Of a DNA stretch of 64,000 nt, positions 33,423-43,708 are shown piece by piece. Each line of letters starts with the position of its first letter. The first letter of the stretch is position 1. The notes beneath the pieces are model-generated. The model was not told where the DNA came from. It saw nothing but the letters and a program-made list of their open reading frames with translations, and did no database searches. The DNA comes from Multifurca ochricompacta. Its lineage: Eukaryota; Basidiomycota; Agaricomycetes; Russulales; Russulaceae. Position numbers and translations under genes: made by a program. The stretch spans positions 88,801 through 152,800 of the forward strand of contig WTXG01000082.1 in NCBI GenBank assembly GCA_022496185.1, read 5' to 3'.

Positions 33423-34615
33423 ATGTCTTTCATCGCTGCCAACGCCGCCGTCGACGCCTTCACCTCTGCCGTAGTTGTCGAGAACTTCCCCTCTGCCCAT
33501 CCTTCTACACGTCCCTCCTCCCCCATTGATACGAAGCTGCCGAGGCACGAACCAAAAACCAATCCCCCAACCCCAACGATGATTTCAAGCATTGCGAGGA
33601 ACCGCACCCAAACGATCTATTGGGTATGGAACTGGACGATGAGGTCCCCGAATTCCCATTCTTCGCAAACAACCCGAACTCCTCGATGTACTTCCCACTC
33701 GAGATCACTATGGCGGATGGAACTACGGCCATAGCTAAGTACATCTTTTATACCAACGGAGGCATGGATGTAGCTGGCTGTATGAAGAAGAATGGCCCTG
33801 TTTATGGAGCCCCTGTGTATTTGGAGGAGAGGTATACTGGACGCCTTCACCATACGATGAGCGATGAGCAGCTTGGTCACTTGGCTGCGAAGATTCCCGA
33901 GCATTTGCCATCGATGAAGTGTGAACGACATGCGACTCCCGCGTCTCAAAGCCGAGGTGATGAGACTGCGCAAGAACCTGACGCTGCGTACGACGCTCAA
34001 CAAACAATATAAAGAACACGCGAAGATGATGACGAGGTTGACCAGTGGAATGTTCCAGGTCGAGCAAGAGCTGACGGAGATCAGGAAGAGATTGGAGATT
34101 GGGGACGCATACCAGACCATTGCAGAAAGGTACGCGGACACTTATGCGCGACCCCTCCCCCCACGATCATTGGGGGCTGCCCCGACACTTCTGCCGAATC
34201 GGTTCGAGATGCCACGTATGCATGAGAACCCCCGTGGGGAGACATGTTGGCGGTGCGACAGTAAGTACCATATCAGCTGGAACTGTCCCCTCAATCGCAA
34301 GTGGTGCCGCCATTGCGCAGCAATTTACATTGGAGCCGATTTTGCATCTTCCGCCGCGTAGGCGTTACCCCGACGATCATCAACCCATCAGGTTGGTGCG
34401 GTAAATGTCTCCGCCACAATGCGGGGCATAGGGAGTTGGACTGCCCCGTCTACGATCTCTGTCACTCCTGTGGTCAGCGCGGACCTTACGGATTTCTCCG
34501 CGCCCACAGATGTCCACAAGACTCGGACAAGGAGAACGACACTTTGGATGATCGTAATGTAGCCGATGATTATCTGGAGTTGATACAAGACGATGACGGT
34601 ACGAGTCGCTTCTAG
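33423..34615 (+). pseudogene. ORF3 of Gypsy A (frameshifted)
   Basis: Third sense ORF, starting 80 nt after the pol stop (MSFIAANAAVDAF). It matches the intact ORF3 of B and D block by block: EFPFFANNPNSSMYFPLEIT, AKYIFYTNGGMDVAGCMKK, GPVYGAPVYLEERYTGRLHH, the helical stretch with LRKNLTLRTTLNKQYKEHAK, and the knuckles CWRCDSKYHISWNC and CGKCLRHNAGHRELDC. Single-base shifts occur at about 33525, 33600, 33890 and 34310. It ends SRF-stop at 34613, just before the polypurine tract. Confidence 0.8.
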
Positions 34616-34632
34616 CCGGGTCTGCTAGAACC

Positions 34633-34643
34633 AGAAGAGGGGG
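34633..34643 (+). promoter_or_regulatory. polypurine tract of Gypsy A
   Basis: AGAAGAGGGGG three bases before the 3' LTR. The same tract borders the 3' LTRs of B, C and D. It would prime plus-strand DNA synthesis. Confidence 0.8.
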
Positions 34644-34646
34644 TGA

Positions 34647-35228
34647 TGTTACGACCCCTGCCGAGCAACCCCATTTTCTTTACTCTCCCCAATGCGAATC
34701 CCTTGTTACCGCCCGAGTTACATTCTTGATCACATCCCCGTCCTGGGATCCGTCACATGCTCTCCTTCCGTCCCCGTGATCCAGTTTACGTCTGTTGATA
34801 CGTTACTTGTCCATGTTTGCCTTCTTATCTCTTTATCTTCTTATCTTAGGATCGGACACTTACTTAGTACCCTATCAGAAGCTAGGCTTTACGCCGTCCG
34901 CTTTCGTATATTTGGGCCCACCTGACTCGGCTATCTTATCTATAGACGCCCACTAGATTTACGTATATAAGTCCGCTGTAACTACACCGTAGACTTCAGA
35001 CTCGACTTATTGAATACATCGGTGCTTGTCTTCTGGACATCCCTTTGAACGCTTGACTCGACTGTCTCAGTACTTCTGGTACTTTCCGCTTAACATCGTC
35101 TTCAAGTACAGCCTTGTCAACTTTGACTCTTCCCGTCTAAACTCCAAGGGGTCCCATTGATCCCTTATCTGATTACGAACGAACGCTGTCACACAAGTCG
35201 TGTGGAACGTCCCGCACCGGACGTAACA
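34647..35228 (+). repeat. 3' LTR of Gypsy A
   Basis: 582 bp, near-identical to 27762-28343 and followed by the AGGGG duplication. Confidence 0.95.
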
Positions 35229-35237
35229 AGGGGTATC

Positions 35238-36230
35238 TTTGTTGGTACCTGTACCTGTACCTGTACCTATAGTGATGGGTACAGGTAACCTGTGAGTGAA
35301 TGCTATTCACCCAAAAGATTGTGCTGAATCACATGATGTAAAGTAAACAACAGCAAACTCTGTTGAACCAAGGTAGTGGTCATCAGGAAAATGACATATT
35401 GCTAGATTGACTATTGCTAGCCAATCTAGCCCTTCTAGCACTTTAAATTCAAAAGTAGATCTAGCAAACATGTCTTCATGCCTAGAACTACTTTTGAAAA
35501 TGTAAAGCTACTTTTCAAATCTAGGACTTGTTAGTCTAGTTTTTATGTTTATCACATTTTTTGGGTTGGCAAAGCAGTTCACAAAGCAGTTCACAAAGCA
35601 GTTCTCAGATAGTCCATAATAGTTTAACATTATTACTAAGCAATTTACATGAAGATGGTAATCTACATGCATGATGTTTTTTGATATCTAGCATGAATAA
35701 ATCAGAGGAATATTGTTACAACCCTACTCTTTTCCTGACCCTTACACTGCACCTCCCCCTTGTACCACACTTGACTGTCCATTCCCCTATTCCACCATCC
35801 CTTGACCACTTTGGCCCCAGAACCCAGATGCCTATGGCCTTGTGCCTAGGACCTTTGACTTGATGCCCTTGGCTTACTGCCTTGGGACCCTGCCTGATGC
35901 CTGTGGCCTGTGTGCCCAGGACCCCACCCTGATGCCTGTGATATGACACTCATAGAACCCCATTCCTGACACCTGCACCTGACCCACTGATAGTTCAGCT
36001 ACTGTGCTGTTGGCTGTAGACCCCCCTTCTCCTGATGCTTGGCCTTTGTCTTGGCCAGTATCTGTACCCTGTCCCTGTGGCTGACACCCATAGGATCTCT
36101 GACACTGTCCCTGCCAATCTAATCTTCAACTTTGGCTTGTATTTGACCCTCTGCCAGTCATGTGACTCCTGGCCATGTGACCCTTGGCCATGTAATCCTT
36201 GACCATGTGATCCCTGACCATGTGACTTTG
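35238..36230. other. non-coding stretch between Gypsy A and B
   Basis: Begins with GTACCT tandem units (35244-35269), then TAGTGATGGGTACAGG at 35270, which resembles another hAT-type end. Then AT-rich DNA, a CAGTTCACAAAG direct repeat (35575-35600), C/T-rich low-complexity DNA (35720-35960) and the 15 bp repeats listed separately. No gene. Confidence 0.5.
36159..36230. repeat. 15 bp tandem repeat, about five copies
   Basis: Degenerate units of the form CATGTGAYYCYTGRC ending exactly where the LTR of B begins; the inferred target duplication of B (CTTTG) is the end of the last unit. Confidence 0.75.
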
Positions 36231-36809
36231 TGTTACGTCCGGTGTGAGACGTTCTGCACGACTTGTGCAACAGCTTCGTTCATGTATTCAGATAAGAGGT
36301 CAATAGGACCTCTTGGAGTTCGAATGAGTGAGTCAACGTCAAAGGGGCTGTTCCCTAGTGACGATGTTGAGCGGAAAGTGCCAAAAGCACTGAGACGATC
36401 GAGTTCAAAGGTTTCAAGGGGAAGTCCAGAAGACAAACACCAATGTATTCAATAAGTCGAGTCTGAGGTCTACATGGTAGCTACAGCGGACTTATATACG
36501 TAATCGAATGAGCGTCTAAAGATAAGAACTACAGAGTCAAGTGGGCCCAAATAGCCAAAAGTGGAGGGCGTAGAGCCTGGCTTCCACTGATAGGGAATTA
36601 AGTAAGTGTCCGGTCGTATGATAAGAAGATAAACGATAAGCAGAGATAGGGGCAACCAAAGACATATAAACAAGTGAATCACGGGGACGGGTGAAGAGCA
36701 CATGACGGGTCCCATGATGGAGACGTGATCTGGTAGTGGAGAGTGGGCGGCAGGGAAGGGTTGTCGTTAGGTAGGAAAAAGAATACGGGCAAGGATGGGG
36801 TTCGTAACA
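36231..36809 (-). repeat. 3' LTR of Gypsy B
   Basis: 579 bp; forward strand begins TGTTACGTCCGG and ends GGGTTCGTAACA, next to the polypurine tract complement CACCCCCTCTTCT. Confidence 0.9.
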
Positions 36810-36840
36810 TCACCCCCTCTTCTGGTTCTAGCAGTCCCGG

Positions 36841-38034
36841 CTAGAAACGACTCGTACCATCATCATCCTGCACCAGTTCTAGGTAGTCATCAGCTACATT
36901 ACGATCGTCCATTCGATACGTCTCCATTTCCTGTGGGCATGCATGGGTGCGGAGGAAGCCATATGGGCCGCGCTGACCACAGGCATGGCACAGATCGTAG
37001 ACGGGGCAGTCGATTTCTTTATGCCCAGCGTTGTGATGAAGGCATTTGCCGCACCAGCCTGACGGATTGCTGATTGTCGGGGCCACCCCTACACGTCGAA
37101 AGATGCAATGCCGGCTCCAATGAAGATTGCTGCGGCAGTGTCGGCACCACTTGCGGTTGAGAGGGCAGTTCCAACTGATGTGATACTTGCTATCACAATG
37201 CCAGCAGGTTTCCCCGCGTGGATTCTCGTGCAACCGTGGCATCTTGAGCCGGCTTGGTAGTAGTGTCGGGGTGGCTCCCAGTGTACGAGGAGGGAGAGGT
37301 CGTGCGTAGGTGTCGGCGTACCTTTCAGCAATCGTCTGATATGCGTCTCCCGCCTCCAACCTCTTCCTAATGTCCACAATCTCCTGTTCCAACTGGAACA
37401 TCCCATTCGTCAGCCGAGCCATCATTTTCGCGTGCTCCTTGTACTGCTGGTTCAACGTCCTCCGCAGGGTGATATTCTTCCGCAGCCTCATGACTTCTGC
37501 CTTGAGGCGTGGCAACCTCATGTCGTTTATTACCTCGTCGATCGCGAAGGCACGACAGTCCTCCGCGGCAAGGTGGCCCAGTTGTTCGTCAGTCATTGTG
37601 TGGTGAAGTCGTCCCGTATACCTTTCCTCCAAGTAAACTGGGGCTCCATAAACTGGCCCATCCTTCTTCATACATCCCGCTACGTCCATCCCCCCGTTGG
37701 TGTAGTAGATGTACTTCGCAATGGCCTTGGAACCGTCTGCCATCGTGATCTCTAGGGGGAAATACATTGACGAGTTAGGGTTATTGGGGATGAAGGGGAA
37801 CTCTGGGGCTTCTTCATCAACCTCCCCATTAAGTAGGTCGTTGGGGTGGGGCTCTTCACAGTGGGTGAAGTCGTCGTTCGGGTTAGGGGATTGATTTTTG
37901 ACACGGGCCTTGGCAGCGTCGTAGTCGATAGGAGAAGAGGGACGAGAGGAGGGATGAGCGGAAGGGAAATTTTCAACTACAGTCATTGGGGAGGCGAGGG
38001 CGTCGATGGCAGCAGAGGCAGCGATGAAAGACAT
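36841..38034 (-). CDS. ORF3 of Gypsy B, intact zinc-knuckle protein
   Basis: 397 aa, intact, starting 82 nt after the pol stop. The start was set at ATG 38034 (MSFIAASAAIDALASP) because the same start is shared by A, C and D and gives exactly the same 1194 nt length in D; an upstream in-frame ATG at 38151 overlaps the end of pol. Order: disordered N-terminus; conserved block EFPFIPNNPNSSMYFPLEIT, AKYIYYTNGGMDVAGCMKK, GPVYGAPVYLEERYTGRLHH; helical segment, probably coiled coil (RLKAEVMRLRKNITLRRTLN to EIVDIRKRLEAG); then four zinc knuckles: CWHCDSKYHISWNC and CRHCRSNLHWSRHC (both CX2CX4HX4C), CGKCLHHNAGHKEIDC (CX2CX6HX4C) and an atypical CHACGQRGPYGFLRTHAC. Knuckles suggest RNA or DNA binding. 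I know of no named family. Confidence 0.8.
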   Translation of the reverse strand: MSFIAASAAIDALASPMTVVENFPSAHPSSRPSSPIDYDAAKARVKNQSPNPNDDFTHCEEPHPNDLLNGEVDEEAPEFPFIPNNPNSSMYFPLEITMADGSKAIAKYIYYTNGGMDVAGCMKKDGPVYGAPVYLEERYTGRLHHTMTDEQLGHLAAEDCRAFAIDEVINDMRLPRLKAEVMRLRKNITLRRTLNQQYKEHAKMMARLTNGMFQLEQEIVDIRKRLEAGDAYQTIAERYADTYARPLPPRTLGATPTLLPSRLKMPRLHENPRGETCWHCDSKYHISWNCPLNRKWCRHCRSNLHWSRHCIFRRVGVAPTISNPSGWCGKCLHHNAGHKEIDCPVYDLCHACGQRGPYGFLRTHACPQEMETYRMDDRNVADDYLELVQDDDGTSRF

Positions 38035-38116
38035 AATTGATAGTTCGGTAGTGGTAGTAATTTGCTGGGAGGGCATATACTGGGGGAAATCGTCTAGGGG
38101 TTGAGATTGCTTCCTT

Positions 38117-41100
38117 TTAACTATTCCTGGGTGCTTCTGGATGTCGGACATGGAACTCCGAGATAAGGACCGGGGCAGAGATATCTCCGGCTGGTTCCCA
38201 TGAATTGTCAGAGGCTGGGAATCCCTTCCACTTAATCAGGTAATACAGTTTGCGCCCTCGGCCTTGTCGCTTGGAATCTAGAATGCGTTCCACTTCCCAC
38301 TCTTCTTCTCCATCGATAAGGTCAGGTGGGGGTCTCGGGAAGTTTTCTCCATGCAGAGGTGTCTCCTTGTAGGGCGTAAGCAGTCTGGCATGGAAGACCG
38401 GGTGAATGCGCCATGTGGGGGGGAGCTCGAGTTGGTATGACACATCTGACAGCTTCCTTGTTATCTTGAAGGGTCCGTGACGTCGGGGCGCTAACTTGGC
38501 GGTTGGGTGTGACGTGTGGATGTTCTTCCCTTCCAACCATACCAGGTCATTGGTACGATAAGGTGTGAACCTTGTGGGCTTCTCAGCTAGGGTCTTTTGC
38601 GCCTTCAAAAGGTTTTCATTGGCCGATTTCCTAATCTCCTCCCATTGGTCGATATGCCGTGTAGCTGAAGGGACATTCGTTGGCTTTCCTGTCCATGTGG
38701 CTCGGGGCGTCCACCCCATGATGAGTGAGAACGGGGAGTGTTTCGTGGTACCATTGGGCCAAGAGTTGTGGGCAAACTCTGCTGTCGCTAGCCAGTCCGC
38801 CCAATCATCCTGTCGTCCGTTGCACCAGAATCGAAGATACTGTTCGAGCCACTGGTTTGTCCTTTCCGACTGTCCATCTGTCTGTGGGTGATACGCTGTG
38901 GAGATGTTCTGGGCGATATTCAGCGTTTTACAGAGCGCTCTAGCAAACGCGGACGTGAAGCGTGGGTCGCGGTCTGAGATGATCTTTTCAGGGAGGCCAT
39001 AGTGTCTGTAGACGTGATCCAGATACAGTTTGGCCACTCCTTCTGCTGTGATAGACTCTTTGCAGGGTATAAACAGCGCCGCTTTTGAACAGTCGTGATC
39101 GGTGATGGTCAGGACTGTGTCGAAACCTCTGGAAGTGGGGAGTTTGACGATGAAATCCATGGCAATAGTCTGGAACGGTTGTGAAGCTGTTGGCGTAATT
39201 GGGAATGGTGCCGGTGGTTGCGGGTGCGTGTTCACTTTGTTGGCCTGGCAGTCTGCGCATCCCTTCACATATTCCTCCACATCCCTTTTCATGTTTGGCC
39301 ACCAGTAGTCGCGTTTGGCAAGAGCGTAAGTGTTGGCAATGCCAGGATGTCCTGCAGAGGGGAGGTCGTGGTGAAAATGGATCACCCCCCTCTTAATGTT
39401 GTCGCCACCGGTGACAACGAGTCGATCCCCGTCCTTCCACCACAGGCCGTCAATCCTTTTCAGGTTGTGTGCATCGGCCCATGCTTCGCATAACTGCTGA
39501 TTCATATTTTGGGATACTTAGGCCCATAGATCCATATCATGAAGACTGACAACCGCCGTCTTTGCAAAGACCTCTTCGGGGAGCACTGTGATATTGGTGT
39601 TATCCTCCCCGCCATCGTTCAAGTCTGGCCATCGTGACAGTGCGTCTGCTCGTGCGTTGCGACTTCCTGCAATGTGTTTAAGCACGAAGTTGTATTCTTC
39701 CAATTCTAAGACTTCGCGAGCAACTCGTCGACTGATCTTGTGGGGTTCCTTCCAATACAGTAGATTGGAGTGATCAGTGTAAATGATAGTCTTGTGAGGG
39801 GTTCCGGCTAGATATGGTCGCCAATGTCGCAATGCTTTCACAATAGCCAGTAATTCCCTGTCCCAAATGTCATAATTCCGTTCCGCCGGCGAGAATGTCT
39901 CTGAATAAAAGGCCACAGGGTGAAGGAGTCCCGCCATATCCCTTTGATTTAGTACGGCGCCATTTGCAAAATGGGATGCATCGACCTCGAGTTCGAAGGG
40001 TTTCTGCAAATCTGGTTGTAACAGAACCGGTTCTGAACCAATAATGTCGCGAATCTGTTCAAAAGCCTTTTGATGTTCTTCTGTCCAATGCCAGGGAACG
40101 TCTTTCTTCAGTAATCCGTTTAGCGGTTGAGCAATCCCTGAGAAACCTCGGACAAAGCATCGATAGAAGTTACAGAACCCAATGAAAGATCGCACATCCT
40201 TGACACATGCAGGCACTGGCCATTCCCGGATTCCTTGAACCTTTACGGGGTCCATTCGGACCTGTCCTCCTTCTAATACGACTCCCAGGTATTCCACACT
40301 TGACTGTTCGAACGAGCACTTGGCGGGCTTGAGGTATAAGTCATGTTCGTGTAGGATATCTAGCACCTGATGTACTCGCTCTCGGTGATGAGTCAGATCG
40401 TTTTCAGTGGCCACTAATATGTCATCCATGTAAACCACTACTTCGCCGGTGAGAATGAGGTCACGGAATATGTGGTTCATCATCGATTGGAAGGTGGCAG
40501 GGGAGTTAGTAAGGCCGAAGAACATAACGTTCGGTTCAAAGAGTCCTTGATTGGTTTTAAAGGCCGCTTTACACTGATCCCCTTCTTTGATCCGAATGTT
40601 ATTGTAACCCCAACGGACGTCCATTTTGGAAAACAAAGATTTATTCCTCATGGTGTCAATAAGTTCAGAGATGAGTGGCAAGGGGTAGGCATTCTTTACA
40701 GTGTAGGCGTTTATCCGTCGGTAATCCTGAACAGGTCGAAGTTTGCCGTCTTTCTTTTTAATGAAGAAGAATGGCGACGCGTAGGGTGACTTCGATGGAC
40801 GGATATATCCCTTTGCAAGGTGTTCCTCAAGGAATGCTGTGAGCGCGGTCTGTTCTGCCTGTGACAATGGGTAGATTTTACAATCAATTGCTGACGGGGT
40901 ATCGGGTATGAAGTCAATGGCATGATCCCATGGTCGTACAGGGGGAAAACGTTGCGATTCCTCCTCCGAGAACACTTTCCAGTGTCGATGGTATTCCGCT
41001 GGCACCACCTCTTCAAATGTTTTCTCTGTATGTCCTTCTACTGCTTTCTGCGTGAGTTCTGATGCTTTGGTGACGAAACAATATCCTGAGTCCTCCTTGT

Positions 41101-41674
41101 TTACTTCTGCCTTGTGTGCCAAGGAATGTCAGACTGTGTAATCGTACCCTATTGACGTGATGAGCACAGGGTAAGAGTCCTTATCCATTGTCGCATCGCT
41201 CCAGTTAATCTTTGGTTCGAATGCGGCAAGCCAGGGATATCCCAAGACCAAATCTTCTCCGCCTAGGTTGGTGACTAGGAAGCGTATGACTTTTGTCCTT
41301 TCTCCTACTTGGACGTTGAGGTCGGTATAATGTGTGATCTTCCCAGCCCGATTGGCGGTTCCGTCAATATTCCAGATATTCTTTTCCTGGGGAAGTGCCA
41401 GCATTCCCAATCCCATGGTCTTCACCATTCGCAGGCTAATGAAGTTGTCGGTAGCTCCTGAGTTGATCAGGATGTCGCGATCGGCCGTCCTCTGTGTAGT
41501 TTCGAAATGCACTGGTATTTTCAAAGATTTGAAGCGACTAGTGTACACAGAGGTTACATGTAATGCTCGTGCCCAGGCCGAAGGGTTTGAGCCAATTAAA
41601 AATCCTTTTTTGCGAATGCCTTTTCTACCAAGATAGCTCGCACTTCTTCGCTCTCTTTCATCATATTCGCCCAT
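38117..41674 (-). pseudogene. pol of Gypsy B with two in-frame stops
   Basis: One continuous frame interrupted by TGA (41129-41131, after GYDYTV) and TAA (39518-39520, after DMDLWA, where sisters have CAA or CAG for Gln). Protease reads DILINSGATDNF, so the catalytic Asp is Asn (codon at 41462-41464). RT with YMDDIL, RNase H (LEVDASHFANGAVL), integrase (HFHHDLPSAGHPG, SDRD, HPQTDGQSERTNQ) and chromodomain ([16 protein letters not shown]) are otherwise complete. It is inactive, but frameshift-free over 3.5 kb, unlike A and C. Confidence 0.92.
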
Positions 41675-41837
41675 ATTTCCTGCGCTTTTTCTTCTTTCGT
41701 CGTTGACTTTTTATTGACAGTTGGTGGGTTGTTATGGATCGGTGTGACAGTTGCTTCCGCCGCCCGTACCCCTTTCTTCGGGCACTCCCTAGACATGTGC
41801 CCCTGTGCTTTGCAGCGAAAACACCGCCCTTCCTTCA
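41596..41837 (-). pseudogene. C-terminal remnant of gag, Gypsy B
   Basis: Only KEGRCFRCKAQGHMSREC (zinc knuckle) to VEKAFAKKDF with TAA at 41596-41598 remains. Immediately upstream is the LTR at 41838, so the capsid part, leader and PBS are gone. Confidence 0.85.
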
Positions 41838-42412
41838 TGTTATGTCCGGTGCAGGACGTTCCACACGACTTGTGTGACAGCGTTCGTTCGTTATTGGGTA
41901 AAAGGCCAATAAGACCTCTTGGAGTTCGTGGTGAAAGAGTCAACGTCAAAGAGGCTGTTCTCTAAGACGATGTTGAGCGGAAGGCACCTGAAGTGCTTTG
42001 TTGAGAGGATCGAGTCAAAGCGTTCAAAGGGAAGTCCAGAAGACAAGCACCGATGTATTCAATAAGTCGAGTCTGAGGTCTACGGGGTAGCTACAGCAGA
42101 CTTATATACGTAATGCAGTGGGCATCTACGAGATAAGGGACGGAGTCAAGTGGGCCCAAATATACGAAAGCGGAGGGCGTAGAGCCTGGCTTCTGATAGG
42201 GTATTAAGTAAGTGTCCGGTCGTATGATAAGAAGATAAACAATAACAAAGATAACAGTAAGTAAACATGAACAAGCAAGAAGGTCACAGGGATGGACGGA
42301 GAGCATGTGACGGATCCCACGATGGAGACGTGATCTGATAGTGAAGTGTGGGCGGTAGAGAGGGTCGTCATTGGGTAGGAAAAGAACACGGGCGAAGACG
42401 GGGTTCGTAACA
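41838..42412 (-). repeat. LTR shared at the B/C joint (3' LTR of Gypsy C)
   Basis: 575 bp; about 97% alike to 48715-49290 by eye, with differences almost all CpG transitions. It abuts truncated gag of B on one side and the polypurine tract and ORF3 of C on the other. Confidence 0.9.
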
Positions 42413-42443
42413 TCACCCCCTCTTCTGGCTCTAGCTGTCCCAG

Positions 42444-43640
42444 CTAGAAACGACTCGTACCATCATCATCCTGCACCAGGTCCAAGTAATCATCGGCTAC
42501 ATTACGATCGTCCATGGTGTAATTTTCCTTGTCCTCGTCTTGGGGACACCGATGGGCGCGGAGGAAGCCATAGGGGCCGCGCTGTCCACACGAGTGACAG
42601 AGATCGTGGACAGGGCAGTCTAACTCGCGATGTCCCGCGTTGTGACGCAGGCACTTGCCGCACCAGCCGGACGGGTTGATAATCGTCGGGGGAACGCCTA
42701 CGCGGCGGAAAATGCAGAACCGGCTCCAGTGCAGGTTGCTGCGACAGTGGCGACACCACTTGCGGTTGAGGGGACAGTTCCAGCTGATATGGTACTTACT
42801 GTCGCACCGCCAACATGTTTCCCCGCGCGGATTCTCGTGCATTCGCGGCATCTCGAACCGATTGGGCAGTAGCCTCGGTGCAGCCCCTAACGATCGTGGG
42901 GGAGAGGTCGTGCGTATGTGTCAGCGTACCTCTCGGCGATGGTCTGGTATGCATCTCCTGTCTCCAACCTCTTTCGAATCTCTACCAGTTCCTGTTCCAC
43001 CTGGAACATCCCACTGGTCACCTCGTCATCATCTTCGCGTGTTCCTTGTACTGTCTTTAAGTGTCGTACACAGCGTCAGGTTCTTCCGCAGCCTCATCAC
43101 TTCGGCCTTGAGGCGCAGGAGACGCATGTGTTCAGTACTTCGTCAATCGCAAAGGCGCGGGAGTCTTCCGCGGCCAAGTGCCCAACTGTTCGTCGCTCAT
43201 CGTGTGATGGAGCCGTCCTGTGTATCGTTCTTCCAATAGACCGGGGCCCCGTAGACGGGACCTCCCTTCCTCATGCATCCCGCAACATCCATCCCCCCAT
43301 TGGTGTAAAAGATGTACTTAGCTATAGCTTTGGTGCATCCGCCATAGTGATCTCGAGCGGAAGTACATTGACGAGTTCGGGTTGTTGGCAAAGAACGGGA
43401 ACTCGGGGACGTCATCATCCAACTCCATACCTGCCAAGTCGTTTGGGTGCGGCTCTTGCAGTGTTCAAAGTCATCGTTAGGGTTGGGCGACTGATTCTTC
43501 ACGCGTTCTTCCGCAGCTTCGTAGTCGATGGGAGAGGAAGGGCGAGTGGAGGGATGAGCAGAAGGAAAAGCTTCCACAACCACATGAGTGGCAGTGAAGG
43601 CGTCGATGGCAGCAGAGGCAGCGATGGAAGAGGAAGACAT
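42444..43640 (-). pseudogene. ORF3 of Gypsy C (frameshifted)
   Basis: Start MSSSSIAASAAIDAF at 43640, end SRF-stop at 42444. The four knuckles are intact in the part 42444-42851; shifts at about 42870-43200 and 43340 scramble the middle. Almost the same total span as in B and D (1197 against 1194 nt). Confidence 0.8.
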
Positions 43641-43708
43641 TTCAGTTGTGAGTTAGGACGTTGCTGGTAAGGCGTTGTTCTGGGGGAAAGTCGGAAGTCT
43701 GCTTTCTT

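Larger units (their letters stand above)
27762..35228 (+). mobile_element. Gypsy A: complete Ty3/Gypsy chromovirus with a third ORF
   Basis: 7467 bp with 582 bp LTRs at both ends and a 5 bp duplication AGGGG (27757-27761 and 35229-35233). Order: LTR, self-priming PBS, gag, pol (protease, RT, RNase H, integrase, chromodomain), ORF3, polypurine tract, LTR. The two LTRs differ at only about four positions (two substitutions, two one-base indels), so the insertion is recent. Despite that, gag, pol and ORF3 carry at least eight single-base frameshifts against the sister copies, which hints at unpolished sequence as well as decay. It inserted into the right target duplication of the hAT-like element. 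Confidence 0.95.
36231..42412 (-). mobile_element. Gypsy B: older ORF3-bearing chromovirus, gag 5' part lost
   Basis: Minus strand. The 3' LTR is at 36231-36809; ORF3 and pol follow, then only the last about 90 codons of gag, joined directly to the LTR at 41838-42412. That LTR is clearly diverged from 36231-36809 (about a fifth of positions by eye) but close to the 5' LTR of C, so it belongs to C and the B-C joint is a recombination or deletion product. Pol has no frameshift, only two nonsense codons. Confidence 0.85.

Noticed and set aside
36159..36230. 15 bp direct repeats as a CRISPR array
   Set aside because: Units are contiguous and degenerate, with no unique spacers, in a eukaryotic genome.
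36841..38151. ORF3 of B starting at the upstream ATG 38151 inside pol
   Set aside because: This start is not shared by D, and the downstream MSFIAAS-type start is common to A, B, C and D and gives identical lengths in B and D. It remains possible for B only.
42655..43670. ORFs of 194 and 250 codons on the plus strand over Gypsy C
   Set aside because: Antisense shadows of ORF3, whose CpG-rich codons leave the opposite strand open. The sense frames match the other copies.
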